Shown: positions 17,962 through 28,071, numbered from the stretch's first letter. The stretch: 64,000 nucleotides of DNA from Salinicola acroporae (GCF_003206615.1 NZ_PZJW01000003.1:62001-126000); one strand, 5' to 3'. Program-made: numbers and translations. Notes: generated by a model not told the origin, from the sequence alone.

Positions 17962-19803
17962 ATGCAAGATACGCTGAGGCGCCGTTGGCGTGGCACGCTC
18001 CTTTTCGCCCTGGTCCAACTGCCGCTGGTATGGCTGATCGCCCTGCGTTACTCGCCCTACCTCGCCATGCCGCACGACCCCATGGGGATCGCCTATCTGA
18101 TCCTGACCTGGATCGGCCACTTCGGCATGCTGGTCCTGCTCGGCTGGCTCCCGCTGGCCGTGCTGGCGCTGGTGCTCAAGGCACGCTGGCTGTGGCTGCC
18201 GGCAACCCTGCTCGGGGCACTGGGGCTGAGCGCGCTGCTGCTGGACACGATCGTCTACGCCCAGTACCGCTTCCACGTGAATGCTTTCATGGTGTCGCTG
18301 TTCCTCAACGACAAGGATGGCGAGATCTTCAGCTTCACCACCACCACCTGGCTGATGGTGGTCGGCAGTGTGGTCGCGGCGCTGGCGCTCGAGGGCTGGC
18401 TCGCCCGGCGCCTGATCGTGGCCAACCTTGGCCGCCGCGTGCCGGTGGGTGTCTGCTGCGGGGTAGTGCTGGTAACGCTGCTCGGCAGCCACGGCTTGCA
18501 CATCGTTGCCGACGCCCGCTACCACCGCAGCGTGACCCAGCAAGTCGGTATCTATCCGCTGCTGTTTCCGGCCACCGCCAAGGATTTCATGGAGCGGCAC
18601 GGCTGGCTCGACCCCCGAGCCGCACGGGCCGAACGAGCCGACATCGACGCCAAGCAGGCACAGAATCTCGACTGGCCGAAGAACCCGCTGAGCTGCCAGC
18701 CCGGCACCAAGCCCAACGTCATGGTCGTCCTGATAGACTCCTGGCGCGCCGACGAATACGGCCCCCAGAACACACCCCATCTATACGCCGCATTGAACGA
18801 CAGCGGCCGCCGCTATCTCGAGCACTACAGCGGCGGCAATGCCACCCGAAACGGAACCATGAGCCTGTTCTACGGCCTCAGCGGCAACTATTACGCCTAT
18901 CTGGACGACACTCAGACGCCCCCGCTTCTGATCACGCAGCTGCAGAAACAGGGCTACGCGCTGGGCGTCTTCTCCTCGGCCAGCCTCGACAGCATCGGCT
19001 TCGACCGCACGATCTTCAGCTCGGTCGACCCGCTGCGACTGAGCACGCCAGGGGATTCTCCCGCCAGTCGCGACCGGCGAATGACCGAGGACTGGCTGGC
19101 CTGGTTCGACCACCAGGCACAGCAGGATGACACCCCCTGGTTCAGCATGCTGTTCTACGATGCGCCCCACGGCTACGACGTTCCCGAAGGCGCCGCCCAG
19201 CCCTACCAGCCTTCGGTGAAGGGCATGGATTATCTGGACCTGGGCCCGGACACCGACCCGGTCCCCTACGCCAACCGCCACCGCAATGCCGTGCACTACG
19301 ACGACGAGCTGCTCGGCCGGGTGATCGACGATCTCAAGGCCAAGGGCGAGTGGGACGACACGATGCTGGTGGTCACCGCCGATCACGGCCAGTCGTTCAA
19401 CGATTTCGGCAAGAACTACTGGGGCCACAACAGCAACTTCGCCTCGCCGCAGACCCACGTGCCGATGATCGTCACCGGCCCGGGGGTCGAGCCCGGACGC
19501 GTCGAGGGCATGACCAGCCATCTCGATGTCGCGCCGATGCTGATGCGCCACGCCCTGGGCTGCACCAACCCGCTCGCCGATTACGCCCAGGGCCAGGATC
19601 TGCTGACGCCGGGCATCGATCACCCCTGGGTCGAGGCCAGCAGCTACATCGACTACGGGATCATCGAGCCGGACCGCATCACCGTGGTCGATGGCACCGG
19701 CCAGTGGAGCATCGTCGACCGCCAGCTCGATCCCATCGACGACGCCGAGTTCTCGCCGGCGGTGTTCGAAGCGATGCAGTGGTTCCGTCAGTTCTACCGC
19801 TGA
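17962..19803 (+). CDS. pbgA: Inner-membrane sulfatase-fold protein PbgA/YejM (LapC)
   Basis: 613 residues. The first about 200 residues hold five hydrophobic helices (for example LLFALVQLPLVWLIALRYS and FGMLVLLGWLPLAVLALVLK), matching the N-terminal membrane domain. Residues about 250-610 are an alkaline-phosphatase/sulfatase-fold periplasmic domain with NVMVVLIDSWRADE, where the nucleophile position is not a normal SxR, and LVVTADHGQSFNDFG. In E. coli this essential protein senses periplasmic-leaflet LPS and, through LapB and FtsH, controls LpxC stability. Being next to kdkA ties it to the LPS genes here. Confidence 0.88.
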   Translation: MQDTLRRRWRGTLLFALVQLPLVWLIALRYSPYLAMPHDPMGIAYLILTWIGHFGMLVLLGWLPLAVLALVLKARWLWLPATLLGALGLSALLLDTIVYAQYRFHVNAFMVSLFLNDKDGEIFSFTTTTWLMVVGSVVAALALEGWLARRLIVANLGRRVPVGVCCGVVLVTLLGSHGLHIVADARYHRSVTQQVGIYPLLFPATAKDFMERHGWLDPRAARAERADIDAKQAQNLDWPKNPLSCQPGTKPNVMVVLIDSWRADEYGPQNTPHLYAALNDSGRRYLEHYSGGNATRNGTMSLFYGLSGNYYAYLDDTQTPPLLITQLQKQGYALGVFSSASLDSIGFDRTIFSSVDPLRLSTPGDSPASRDRRMTEDWLAWFDHQAQQDDTPWFSMLFYDAPHGYDVPEGAAQPYQPSVKGMDYLDLGPDTDPVPYANRHRNAVHYDDELLGRVIDDLKAKGEWDDTMLVVTADHGQSFNDFGKNYWGHNSNFASPQTHVPMIVTGPGVEPGRVEGMTSHLDVAPMLMRHALGCTNPLADYAQGQDLLTPGIDHPWVEASSYIDYGIIEPDRITVVDGTGQWSIVDRQLDPIDDAEFSPAVFEAMQWFRQFYR

Positions 19804-19921
19804 CGAACCCCGCGCTACAATGCCTCAGGCGCCGACCGGCGGCGACGCATCGCGTGGCTCGCGATGCCCCGCCGCCGGTCGCCGAATGACGCTCCACTCC
19901 CCCAACGATCCAGGACTGCCC

Positions 19922-20710
19922 ATGGCCGCCATTACCGGCGTGGTGATCACGCTCGACGAAGCCGACAACATCGAGGCCTGCCTGGCCTCGCTCGCGCGCG
20001 TCTGCGACGAACTGATCGTGGTCGACTCCGGGTCCCGCGACGACACCGTCGTACGGGCCGAGATGTTCGGCGCCCGCGTGATCCATCAGCCTTACCTGGG
20101 CGATGGCCCCCAGAAGCGGGTCGGACCGCAGGCCGCCAGCCACCGCTGGGTGCTGTCGCTGGACGCGGACGAGCGGCTCACCGACGAGGCCGTGGCAACG
20201 ATTCGCGCACTCGACCTGGACGGCGCCGGCCACGATGCCTATGCGCTGCGCCGACGCAATTTCATCGGCAGTCGCTGGATCCGTCACTGCGGCTGGTATC
20301 CGGACTACTGCATCCGGCTGTTCGATCGCGATCGCACCGGCTTCTCCGACAGCCGCCAGCACGCGTCGGTGCCAGCGACGAATCCGCAGCGCCTGGACGC
20401 CGACCTGGAACACTATTCGTTCGCCAATCTGGCCGAACTGTTCGGCAAGGCCAGCGGCCGCTTCTCCAATCGCGCGGCCAAGATCATGTACCTCAAGGGC
20501 AAGCGAACCAACGGCTGGTCGCCGGCACTGCACGGCGCCAATGCCTTCGTGCGCAAGTACCTGTTCCAGCGTGGATTCGCCGGCGGCCTCGACGGCGTCT
20601 CGGTGGCACTGTCGGCGGCGGTCAACGCCTACCTGAAATACGCCAAGCTGCTCGAGCTGCAGCGTGATGCCAAGGTGCGCGACGCCGAAGACTTCGACCG
20701 GATCTGGTGA
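19922..20710 (+). CDS. Glycosyltransferase family 2, LPS core (WaaE/KdtX-like)
   Basis: 262 residues from ATG at 19922. A GT-A fold: GVVITLDEADNIEACLASL at the N-terminus, DELIVVDSGSRDDT, and the divalent-metal site WVLSLDADERLTDEA. The RRRNFIGSRWIRHCGWYPD segment is typical of the WaaE/KdtX group that adds glucose to heptose I. About 118 bases after pbgA; the next gene begins four bases after its stop. Confidence 0.88.
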   Translation: MAAITGVVITLDEADNIEACLASLARVCDELIVVDSGSRDDTVVRAEMFGARVIHQPYLGDGPQKRVGPQAASHRWVLSLDADERLTDEAVATIRALDLDGAGHDAYALRRRNFIGSRWIRHCGWYPDYCIRLFDRDRTGFSDSRQHASVPATNPQRLDADLEHYSFANLAELFGKASGRFSNRAAKIMYLKGKRTNGWSPALHGANAFVRKYLFQRGFAGGLDGVSVALSAAVNAYLKYAKLLELQRDAKVRDAEDFDRIW

Positions 20711-20714
20711 ATCG

Positions 20715-21785
20715 ATGGAACGTCACCCGCTGCATATTCGTCACGTCAACCTGGCCCGCGGCTTTCGCGGTGGCGAGCGCCAGACGCTGCTGCTGATCGA
20801 GGCACTGGCCCAGGTCGAAGATGCGAAGCTCGAGATCACGCAGAGCCTGGCCTGCCGGCGCGACTCGCCGATGCGCACGGCGCTGGCCGACCGGGCACTC
20901 GGCACCGAGATCGAACTGATCGACGCCGATCATGCCCTGGCCGGGCATGGCCGACACCCGCGGGCGACCCTGGTCCACGCCCACGAGGCCAAGGCGGTGC
21001 ACTGGGCGTGGATCGAGCGTCGCCTGCGCGGCACGCCCTACCTCCTGACACGGCGTGTCCCCCAGCCGGTCAAGGACAAGCGCTTCAACCGTTGGACCTA
21101 CCGCGCCGCGGCAAGCGCCGTGGCGATCTCGTCGGTGATCGAGCACCATCTTCGCGATCGCGACTGGTGTCCCGTCACGCGCATTCCCAGCGTGCTCTCC
21201 GGCCACCCAGGCGATCCCGCCAAGGTGGCCGCACTGCGCGAGCGTTTCGCCGGCCACCGTATCATCGGCCATATCGGCGCGCTGGTGGATCGCCACAAGG
21301 GGCAGCGGGTCCTGCTGGCGGCGGCGCGGCGACTGCGCGAGACACACCCGGACGTTCGCTTTCTGCTGCTGGGCGAAGGCGGCGACGGCGCAGCGCTGAA
21401 AGCCGAAAGCGCCGATCTGGACAACGTCATCTGGGAGGGCTTCCAGCGCGATGTCGGTGACTATCTCGAGGTGATGACCCTGTTCGCGTTCCCCTCCCGC
21501 AACGAAGGGTTGGGCTCCACCCTGCTCGATGCCATGGATCATGGCGTGGCGATCGTGGCCAGCGATGTCGATGGCATTCCCGACCTGATCGAGGACGACG
21601 TCAGCGGCCTGCTGGTGCCTGCCGGCGATGCCGATGCGCTGACGGCGGCGCTGGTCGCGCTGCTGGCGGATCCCGTCCGTCGGCAACGGCTGGCGGCCAC
21701 CGCCAGCCAGCGGCTCGCCGCCTTCACCCCCGAAGCCATGGCAGCGGCCTACCTGGCGCTCTATCGCCGGATCATCGGCCGCTAG
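20715..21785 (+). CDS. Glycosyltransferase family 4
   Basis: 356 residues from ATG at 20715. N-terminal NLARGFRGGERQTLLLIEAL, a central linker with IGHIGALVDRHKGQRVLL, and the donor site LFAFPSRNEGLGSTLLDAMDHG followed by VAIVASDVDGIPDLIEDDVSGLLV typed as GT4/RfaB-like. Translationally close to the preceding GT2 gene, so the two probably act on the same core region. Donor sugar unknown. Confidence 0.88.
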   Translation: MERHPLHIRHVNLARGFRGGERQTLLLIEALAQVEDAKLEITQSLACRRDSPMRTALADRALGTEIELIDADHALAGHGRHPRATLVHAHEAKAVHWAWIERRLRGTPYLLTRRVPQPVKDKRFNRWTYRAAASAVAISSVIEHHLRDRDWCPVTRIPSVLSGHPGDPAKVAALRERFAGHRIIGHIGALVDRHKGQRVLLAAARRLRETHPDVRFLLLGEGGDGAALKAESADLDNVIWEGFQRDVGDYLEVMTLFAFPSRNEGLGSTLLDAMDHGVAIVASDVDGIPDLIEDDVSGLLVPAGDADALTAALVALLADPVRRQRLAATASQRLAAFTPEAMAAAYLALYRRIIGR

Positions 21786-21895
21786 CGCGCCCTCGGCGCG
21801 GGGCGCAATACTTGCACGGCGGGATCGTGGCATCATGACGCCCGAGTGGCCGCGCCCGAGCGGCACCGAGATCGTCAGCGAAGCGGAGCATAACC

Positions 21896-22993
21896 ATGAG
21901 CAAAATTCGGGTCGGCGTCATCTGCGGCGGCAAATCGGCGGAGCACGAGGTCTCGTTGCAGTCGGCCAGGAACATCGTCGACGCGCTGGATCGCGAGCGT
22001 TTCGAGGTCACGGTCATCGGGATCGACAAGCAGGGGCAGTGGCATATCAACGATGCCGCGGACTTCCTGCTGAACGCGGACGACCCGAGCCGGATCGCCC
22101 TCAATCCGTCCGCCGGCGATCTCGCACTGGTGCCAGGTCGCGAGCGCCAGCAGTTGATCGCCACCGAGTCGTCCCAAGGCACGCTGGGACAACTCGACGT
22201 GGTGTTTCCCATCGTCCACGGCACCCTCGGCGAGGACGGTTCTCTGCAAGGCCTGCTGCGCATGGCCAACCTGCCCTTCGTCGGCTCCGGCGTGCTCGGC
22301 TCGGCCGCCGGCATGGACAAGGACGTCGCCAAGCGCCTGCTGCGCGATGCTGGTATCCCGGTGGCGCCCTTCGTCACCCTGACCCGTCGTACGGCCGCCG
22401 AGGCCGATTTCGACACCCTCAGCGCGACACTTGGCTCGCCGCTATTCGTCAAACCCGCCAACCAGGGCTCGTCGGTGGGTGTCAGCCGGGTCGAGACCGC
22501 GCTCGAATTCCAGCAAGCGTTGGCGCTGGCGCTGGCCTTCGACCACAAGGTGCTGGTCGAATCCGCCGTGGTCGGCCGCGAGATCGAGTGCGCGGTACTG
22601 GGTAACGACGAGCCGGAGGCGAGCGTCTGCGGCGAGATCGTGGTCGAGAACGGCTTCTACTCCTATGACACCAAATACATCGACGACGACGCGGCCACCG
22701 TTGCCGTACCCGCCGACATCGAGGCCGGCGCGAGTGAAGCGATTCGCGAGATCGCGATTCGTACCTTCCAGGTGCTGGAGTGCGCCGGCCTGGCGCGGGT
22801 CGATGTCTTCCTCACCCCAGAGGGAAACATCGTCGTCAATGAAATCAACACGCTGCCGGGTTTCACGCGCATCAGCATGTATCCCAAGCTATGGCAGGCC
22901 AGCGGCTTGAACTACCCGGCTCTTGTCACCCGCCTGATCGAACTGGCCATGGCGAGACACGCCGGCGACATGGCGTTGAAGAGCGCGCGCTGA
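21896..22993 (+). CDS. ddl: D-alanine--D-alanine ligase
   Basis: 365 residues, DdlA-type by length and N-terminus ([19 protein letters not shown]). ATP-grasp features: [36 protein letters not shown] near 190, and the metal-binding [18 protein letters not shown] near the C-terminus. It joins two D-alanines for peptidoglycan precursor synthesis in the cytoplasm. It stands outside the usual mur/fts cluster, so a DdlB-type copy may exist elsewhere. Confidence 0.95.
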   Translation: MSKIRVGVICGGKSAEHEVSLQSARNIVDALDRERFEVTVIGIDKQGQWHINDAADFLLNADDPSRIALNPSAGDLALVPGRERQQLIATESSQGTLGQLDVVFPIVHGTLGEDGSLQGLLRMANLPFVGSGVLGSAAGMDKDVAKRLLRDAGIPVAPFVTLTRRTAAEADFDTLSATLGSPLFVKPANQGSSVGVSRVETALEFQQALALALAFDHKVLVESAVVGREIECAVLGNDEPEASVCGEIVVENGFYSYDTKYIDDDAATVAVPADIEAGASEAIREIAIRTFQVLECAGLARVDVFLTPEGNIVVNEINTLPGFTRISMYPKLWQASGLNYPALVTRLIELAMARHAGDMALKSAR

Positions 22994-23118
22994 AACCGCC
23001 GGGAACTCGTCGATAACCTGCTTGTCTCGGATTGGTCATGATAGAGTCATGATGACTCCTCATGCGGTGCCTGGAATCGGCATCGAACGAATACGACGTT
23101 CACGGATCGAAGCGCGTC

Positions 23119-24681
23119 ATGACCATCTCTCGCGACACTCGACGTTGGTGTGCACTCACCTACATCGGCCTCTGTATCGGTTACGCCATCATGGTGGTCT
23201 GGGTGCTGCCCTGGTGGACACCCCTCGTCATCGCGCTCGCCTGGCTCGCCATCGGCCATCGCTTTCATTGGGGCCACGTCTCCCAGCGCGCCACCCAGCG
23301 CAAGGCGTGGCCATGGTCCGCTCTGCCACTGGTCCTGTGGTGGGTCTATATCTACCTCGACGACAGTTTCGGCCAACTCGACCTGGGGGCCGTGATCTTC
23401 CATCTCCAGGCCGGCATCGAGGAGAACGGCAGCACTGATCGCCAGATCGCCGGGGTCCTCTACACCGTGGCCGCCATCGCCATGCTGGTCGCCGTGACCT
23501 GGCTGGTCCGGTCCGATCATCGCTGGCGCCTGTGGGAACGGGTGCTGAGCCTGTTCCTGCTGGCGTTCAATCCGCTGCTGTTCGGGTTGTCGCTGCGCGG
23601 CGCCTCGGTGATCGACGACGACGAGAGCTGGCTCGACGATCGCTACCAGCCACCCGAGATCGTCGCCGAAGCGTCCCAGCCACCCAACCTGATCTATCTC
23701 TACATGGAGAGCACCGAGCGCACCTATGGCGATACCCAGCGCTTCGGCAACGCCTACGAGGACCTTGCCAGGCTGGGCCAGGAGGGCGTGGTGTTCCATG
23801 GCGTCAAGCAGCTCGACAACACCGGCTGGACGATGGCCGGCATGGTCGCCAGCCAGTGCGGGGTGCCATTGATGCCCGCCGGGCTGATGCACGACAACCA
23901 GTTCGAGCCGCTGTCGGACGTGCTGCCGGGGGTCGACTGTCTGGGCGACCTGCTGCACGCACGGGGCTACGATCTCACCTACATGGGCGGTGCCAGCACC
24001 AAGTTCGCGGGCAAGGCGAAGTTCTATCATGGTCACGGCTTCGATACCGTCCTCGGCCGCGATGAACTGGAGGACAAGGCACCGGCCGGGTATCTCAACG
24101 ACTGGGGACTCTACGACGATACGCTGCTCGACCTCGCCGAGAAGCGGATTCGACAGCTGCACGACAGCCGCAAGCCCTACGCCTTCTTCGGACTCACCCT
24201 GGCGGGCCACCCACCGTTCGGCAATCCGTCGCAATCCTGTATCGACAACCAAGGCGACTTCGACGGCACCGATATCCTCTATTCGGTCAAATGCACGGGT
24301 TGGCTGGTCAGGAATTTCATCGAGCGGCTTCGAGCCGAGGGGCTGCTGGACAACACCCTGGTGGTGGTCGCCAGCGACCATCTCTCGATGAAGAATTCGG
24401 CGTGGGAGGACCTGATCGCCGAAGAACGCGAGAACACGCTGATGATGCTGGGCAACGGCCTGCGTCCCCGCGTCATCGAACGCCCGGCAAGCATGGTCGA
24501 TGTCCTGCCGACGCTGCTGGAAGCCATGGGTTATACCATCCCGAACCATCGGGCCGGGCTGGGCGTCTCGCTGTTCTCCTCGTCTCCCACCCTGATCGAG
24601 CGCTACTCGCTGGACGAGATGAACCAGCGCATGCGCAGCGAGAACCGTCTGCAGGAGCAGCTCTGGAACGGCGTCAACTGA
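23119..24681 (+). CDS. LTA synthase/OpgB-type phosphoglycerol transferase (sulfatase family)
   Basis: About 520 residues. Four hydrophobic helices occupy the first 160 residues (LCIGYAIMVVWVLPWWTPLV, WPWSALPLVLWWVYIYL, VAAIAMLVAVTWLV, LSLFLLAFNPLLFGLSL). The rest is a periplasmic sulfatase domain: NLIYLYMESTERTY, NTGWTMAGMVASQCGVPLM with the likely nucleophile Thr, and VVVASDHLSMKNSAWED. This is the pattern of MdoB/OpgB, which moves phosphoglycerol onto membrane-derived oligosaccharides; in an LPS cluster it may instead modify the core. I chose ATG 23119; an upstream in-frame ATG is at 23062. Confidence 0.8.
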   Translation: MTISRDTRRWCALTYIGLCIGYAIMVVWVLPWWTPLVIALAWLAIGHRFHWGHVSQRATQRKAWPWSALPLVLWWVYIYLDDSFGQLDLGAVIFHLQAGIEENGSTDRQIAGVLYTVAAIAMLVAVTWLVRSDHRWRLWERVLSLFLLAFNPLLFGLSLRGASVIDDDESWLDDRYQPPEIVAEASQPPNLIYLYMESTERTYGDTQRFGNAYEDLARLGQEGVVFHGVKQLDNTGWTMAGMVASQCGVPLMPAGLMHDNQFEPLSDVLPGVDCLGDLLHARGYDLTYMGGASTKFAGKAKFYHGHGFDTVLGRDELEDKAPAGYLNDWGLYDDTLLDLAEKRIRQLHDSRKPYAFFGLTLAGHPPFGNPSQSCIDNQGDFDGTDILYSVKCTGWLVRNFIERLRAEGLLDNTLVVVASDHLSMKNSAWEDLIAEERENTLMMLGNGLRPRVIERPASMVDVLPTLLEAMGYTIPNHRAGLGVSLFSSSPTLIERYSLDEMNQRMRSENRLQEQLWNGVN

Positions 24682-24700
24682 GACGCCGGGAGTGATCCGC

Positions 24701-24722
24701 GTGGCTGGATTGGTCCAGCCAC
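24701..24722 (+). terminator. Weak candidate terminator hairpin
   Basis: A 9-bp perfect stem, GTGGCTGGA with TCCAGCCAC, loop TTGG, 20 bases after the upstream stop. There is no T tract, so it may be an RNA-stabilising or Rho-assisted end rather than an intrinsic terminator. Confidence 0.35.
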
Positions 24723-24852
24723 ACCCGGGGCCGTCTGGACCATCGACGGCCTGGCCGAAGGCGGCTGAGACCGGCGCGGAGGATCGGGGGAAGCGTCTCC
24801 GTTCACGCCGGTAGGGTGAGCCTGGTGACCGGGCTGGCGCGCCAGCCGATGA

Positions 24853-25797
24853 TCAAAGTCGCCCGGGTGAGCGCCGGCGATCTTCGGATGAGGCGTAACG
24901 GGGCCGTGGCCACTCGATCGGCCCCAGCTCGTCGCCGGGATCCAGCATCCCCGGTTCGGTTTCCGGCGCACACGAGCCCAACGCCTCGGCCACGCGAGTC
25001 AGGGCTTCCTCGCCACGGCAGTCGCCGACCACGCGTTCCCACCACTGCCGATGCACGGCGCGGACGACAACGGGTATCGACGCCAGCCCCAGACGCTGCG
25101 CCATCGCCAGCCGGTGGAGCCCCCGGTTTACCTTGAGCAACCGGCCCTCGCGGGTGACCGCAACACCCAGATCGTCCTTTCCCAGCTCGACGTCGAATCC
25201 CCGGACCGCCATGTCATCGAGGAAGCCGAGGTAGGTTCGCAGGTAGGCGAGTATCTTCTCTTCCGTGTCGAGCAGGATGCCCTGCTGGTAGGAAGACCAG
25301 GGGTGGCCCGACTCGAGCCGGGAGCGGTACTGACGAAAGCGTTCGGTCTGGGTCAGATCGCCCCGGTGCTCGTCGATATCGCTGATGAAGCGATAGCGCG
25401 AACCCCGGCGCAGATCGCCACGACTCAAATCCCAGTCACCTTCCCAGAGGAAAGCCGAGGAGGAGGGGCGCTTCCCCCCAACCCCCTTGGCGTTGAGATC
25501 GCGGATCAGCTCGCGCGGATCGACGTGGACCACCAGCGCCTCCGCCAGCCTCGCCTCGATCGAGCGCCGCGGCAGGCCGCGGCGCTCGATCCACCGGCCA
25601 CCGGCCTTGCCTTGGGCCCAGCACCGGTAGAGCGCTTCTTCCAGGGGCACGCCGACGCCCCGTTGGAAACCGTCACGAAACGCCGCCTGCCACCGCGCCC
25701 GACGAACGCCCCACTTCATGCGGGGATCGTGCAGTTCGCTGAACGCGTCATCCTCGGCGGGTAGACGCGGGGAAACGGGCGAAGAGGGCCGAGACAT
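24853..25797 (-). CDS. Uncharacterised protein of the LPS cluster with a ParB-like C-terminal motif
   Basis: 314 residues, strongly basic, no membrane segment or signal peptide. The N-terminal third is arginine-rich (MKWGVRRARWQAAFRDGFQR). Around residue 215, GRLLKVNRGLHRLAMAQRLG then IPVVVRAVHRQWW resembles the G-x-HRL-x-A-x-x-LG pattern of ParB/sulfiredoxin-fold domains, though the usual G(N/R)HR is LHR here. It is the last gene of the leftward run starting with hldD, 107 bases after the GT4 gene, in AT-richer surroundings. I cannot assign a function; related fold proteins are found in polysaccharide loci. Confidence 0.7.
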   Translation of the reverse strand: MSRPSSPVSPRLPAEDDAFSELHDPRMKWGVRRARWQAAFRDGFQRGVGVPLEEALYRCWAQGKAGGRWIERRGLPRRSIEARLAEALVVHVDPRELIRDLNAKGVGGKRPSSSAFLWEGDWDLSRGDLRRGSRYRFISDIDEHRGDLTQTERFRQYRSRLESGHPWSSYQQGILLDTEEKILAYLRTYLGFLDDMAVRGFDVELGKDDLGVAVTREGRLLKVNRGLHRLAMAQRLGLASIPVVVRAVHRQWWERVVGDCRGEEALTRVAEALGSCAPETEPGMLDPGDELGPIEWPRPRYASSEDRRRSPGRL

Positions 25798-25904
25798 GAG
25801 CAGTTTACACGGTCGGAGGGAAAGGAATCGGTATTATCAAACACTGTTCGTGATCGATACAGTCTAGCATACCACATTAATAAGCATGCTATGCAATTTC
25901 CTGC

Positions 25905-27077
25905 CTACGGCTCCTGTTCGCTCGTTGCACCAGGCGTCGTCGGCAGGTCGAGAAACTGCTGCATGATCCGGGTATCCCGAAATCGCTCGATCAACTCCGG
26001 ATCGGCTGCCAGCGATGGCGGATTCGCCAGTCCTTCCCGGATCTTGGCTGCCAGTCCGGTGACGGTGTTATCGGCGATCAGGCGTGCCTGGTCATGAATC
26101 AACACGTCGCGCACACCGCCGGGACAGTCGACCGCCACGCAGGGCGTGCCGCAGATCATGCTCTCAGCCAGCACGATACCGAAGGCTTCACTGCGCGAGC
26201 TCAACACGAACAGCCGGGCGTGTTTCATCCAGGGGTAGGGATTGGGCCGGCTGCCGACGAAATGGATCCGCTCACCCGCCCCTCGCTCCGCGACCAGCGC
26301 CTCCAGGCTCTCTCGCTTGGGTCCATCGCCGACGATGACCAGATCCTCTTCGATCTCCGCCTCGAGATAGGCCAGGATCAGCCACTCCTGGCGCTTGACG
26401 TCAGAGAGCCGCGAGACGTGGACGATGAACGGCCTGGCCGGCAGCTCCACCGGCTCCTCGGCCTGGCGACGGATGGCCTCGATATCGCACGGGTTCATGA
26501 TGGTCGCCCATCGATGAGGCCGAATCCCGTGATGGCCGAGCTGCTTCTCCAACTGCGCCCGCACGTTGGGGGTGTTGCAGACCACCTGCTTGCCCTCATA
26601 GAGCCGCCGGAGATAGAACCCCTTCAGCCTGCCCCCCTCGCTTCCGGGCCAGGAGACCGTCACCTGCCACAAGCGCGGATCGCGCCAGGACCAGACTGTC
26701 TCGAACGCCCCCTGTCCGCGCATGATGACGCGGTCGATCGGGCCGTGTTCGCCTTCGAGCCTGGCAACGAAACGCTGAAGGTAGCGGCCACCGTAGAAGC
26801 CGCGCCACAGGAAACCCGATCCCGGTAGCACGGGTTTCAGCAGCGCCCGCGTGACCAGGTCGTACACCAATCCCAGCCCGGTCTTGCGAAACGCCTTGTC
26901 GAAGTCGAGACGATGGACCGTCACCGCGTCGTCCGGGGCGAGTTCGTGCCCCCCCTTGAGCACCAGGACATGCACATCGTGTCCCTCCCGAGCCAGCACG
27001 TTGGCCAGATTGACCGTGACACGCTCGATGCCACCGATACTCAATTTGCGTACGACCAGCAATACTCTCTGGGTCAT
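25905..27077 (-). CDS. Glycosyltransferase family 4
   Basis: 390 residues from ATG at 27077 (MTQRVLLVVRKLSIGGIERV). Features: GGIERVTVNLANVLAREGHD acceptor loop, FIVHVSRLSDVKRQEWLI at the domain junction, and the donor motif LFVLSSRSEAFGIVLAESMI followed by CGTPCVAVDCPGGVRDVL. It fits the LPS/capsule GT4 group. It lies 25 bases after the next gene of the same run and probably adds an outer-core sugar. The terminal stop lies 107 bases before the uncharacterised gene. Confidence 0.9.
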   Translation of the reverse strand: MTQRVLLVVRKLSIGGIERVTVNLANVLAREGHDVHVLVLKGGHELAPDDAVTVHRLDFDKAFRKTGLGLVYDLVTRALLKPVLPGSGFLWRGFYGGRYLQRFVARLEGEHGPIDRVIMRGQGAFETVWSWRDPRLWQVTVSWPGSEGGRLKGFYLRRLYEGKQVVCNTPNVRAQLEKQLGHHGIRPHRWATIMNPCDIEAIRRQAEEPVELPARPFIVHVSRLSDVKRQEWLILAYLEAEIEEDLVIVGDGPKRESLEALVAERGAGERIHFVGSRPNPYPWMKHARLFVLSSRSEAFGIVLAESMICGTPCVAVDCPGGVRDVLIHDQARLIADNTVTGLAAKIREGLANPPSLAADPELIERFRDTRIMQQFLDLPTTPGATSEQEP

Positions 27078-27102
27078 GAAGTCATCATCCGTGTCATGTC
27101 GT

Positions 27103-27990
27103 TCACTCGCGCCTTGGCGACCCACCGAATATCAGCGGCTTGAGCTCAGGATAGCGGGCGAGACAGTTGGCGAACTGCACATCGTTACCGCCGCGCTTGA
27201 TATTATCTTCATGCAGTGCCGACTCCCCTGCTGCCGGGGTCGGTAGAAAGTCCACATTGTGCGGATTGATTCTGACGCAGCGCGTACCGGCCTTGAGAGA
27301 AGCCATCTTGAACCAGATGTCGTCAGCATTGGGCGCCAGAGCCCGAAAGGCCTCGACATCGAACACCATGAGGTCCAGTGCACCGGGCGGGTACAGCACG
27401 CCTCCGCTTCCGGTGGGCATCAGCGCGAAGTTGGGATGGATCGCGCCGGGGTCTCGGCGACTCTTGACCATCTGATAGGAAATTTCACCCGAGCCGGGCG
27501 AGCTCTCGCAGAGCATATGGCCGCGGTGGCAGACGATACAGCCGGGAAAGCGGGTCGCGCCGTCGACCAGCCGCCGCGCCCAATCCGAGGGATAGAGCAT
27601 ATCGTCGTCGGCGGTGATGATCGTGGCTGCCGGATAAGCTTCCAGCGCATGCACTAACTTGTCGTAGGAGCGGTAGTCTTCCTCGGTCACGACGATTTTC
27701 ACTCCCCGTCGCACCAGCCGCTGCAACGACCCCGGCAGGCTGCCAATCGTCTCTCTATCGCGACGGGAAAGATAAAGGTGGATGTCGAAGGTGTCGAGAT
27801 CCTGCTCGCAGAGGGATTCCAGTGTGGCGAAGACCTGAAGAATACGCGGCGGGTGGGTGGTCAATGAAATGATGAGCCGATCACCGCTGGAAGGGACGCG
27901 GCGAGATGACCATGGATTCTTCATTCGATAGTGCAGGAAACGAAGCGCTGATCGCAGTTTGCGTTTTCGCTTGGCAGTCAGTAGCGGCAT
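27103..27990 (-). CDS. Putative glycosyltransferase with DDD motif
   Basis: 295 residues. LIISLTTHPPRILQVFATL at about residue 38 and ATIITADDDMLYPSDWARRL near 120 (an acidic ADDD metal site) match a GT-A-like family found in LPS and capsule clusters. HPNFALMPTGSGGVLYPPGA and LAPNADDIWFKMASLKAG follow. No signal peptide; cytoplasmic. It stands between waaF (81 bases upstream in the transcript) and the GT4 gene. Substrate unknown. Confidence 0.78.
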   Translation of the reverse strand: MPLLTAKRKRKLRSALRFLHYRMKNPWSSRRVPSSGDRLIISLTTHPPRILQVFATLESLCEQDLDTFDIHLYLSRRDRETIGSLPGSLQRLVRRGVKIVVTEEDYRSYDKLVHALEAYPAATIITADDDMLYPSDWARRLVDGATRFPGCIVCHRGHMLCESSPGSGEISYQMVKSRRDPGAIHPNFALMPTGSGGVLYPPGALDLMVFDVEAFRALAPNADDIWFKMASLKAGTRCVRINPHNVDFLPTPAAGESALHEDNIKRGGNDVQFANCLARYPELKPLIFGGSPRRE

Positions 27991-28071
27991 GCTCGCTCTC
28001 GATGGATATGACGGACGATCAACGTCACGGACAGTGGACAGTAGCTAGCCGACCGGCCGCCGCTCGCGTCG

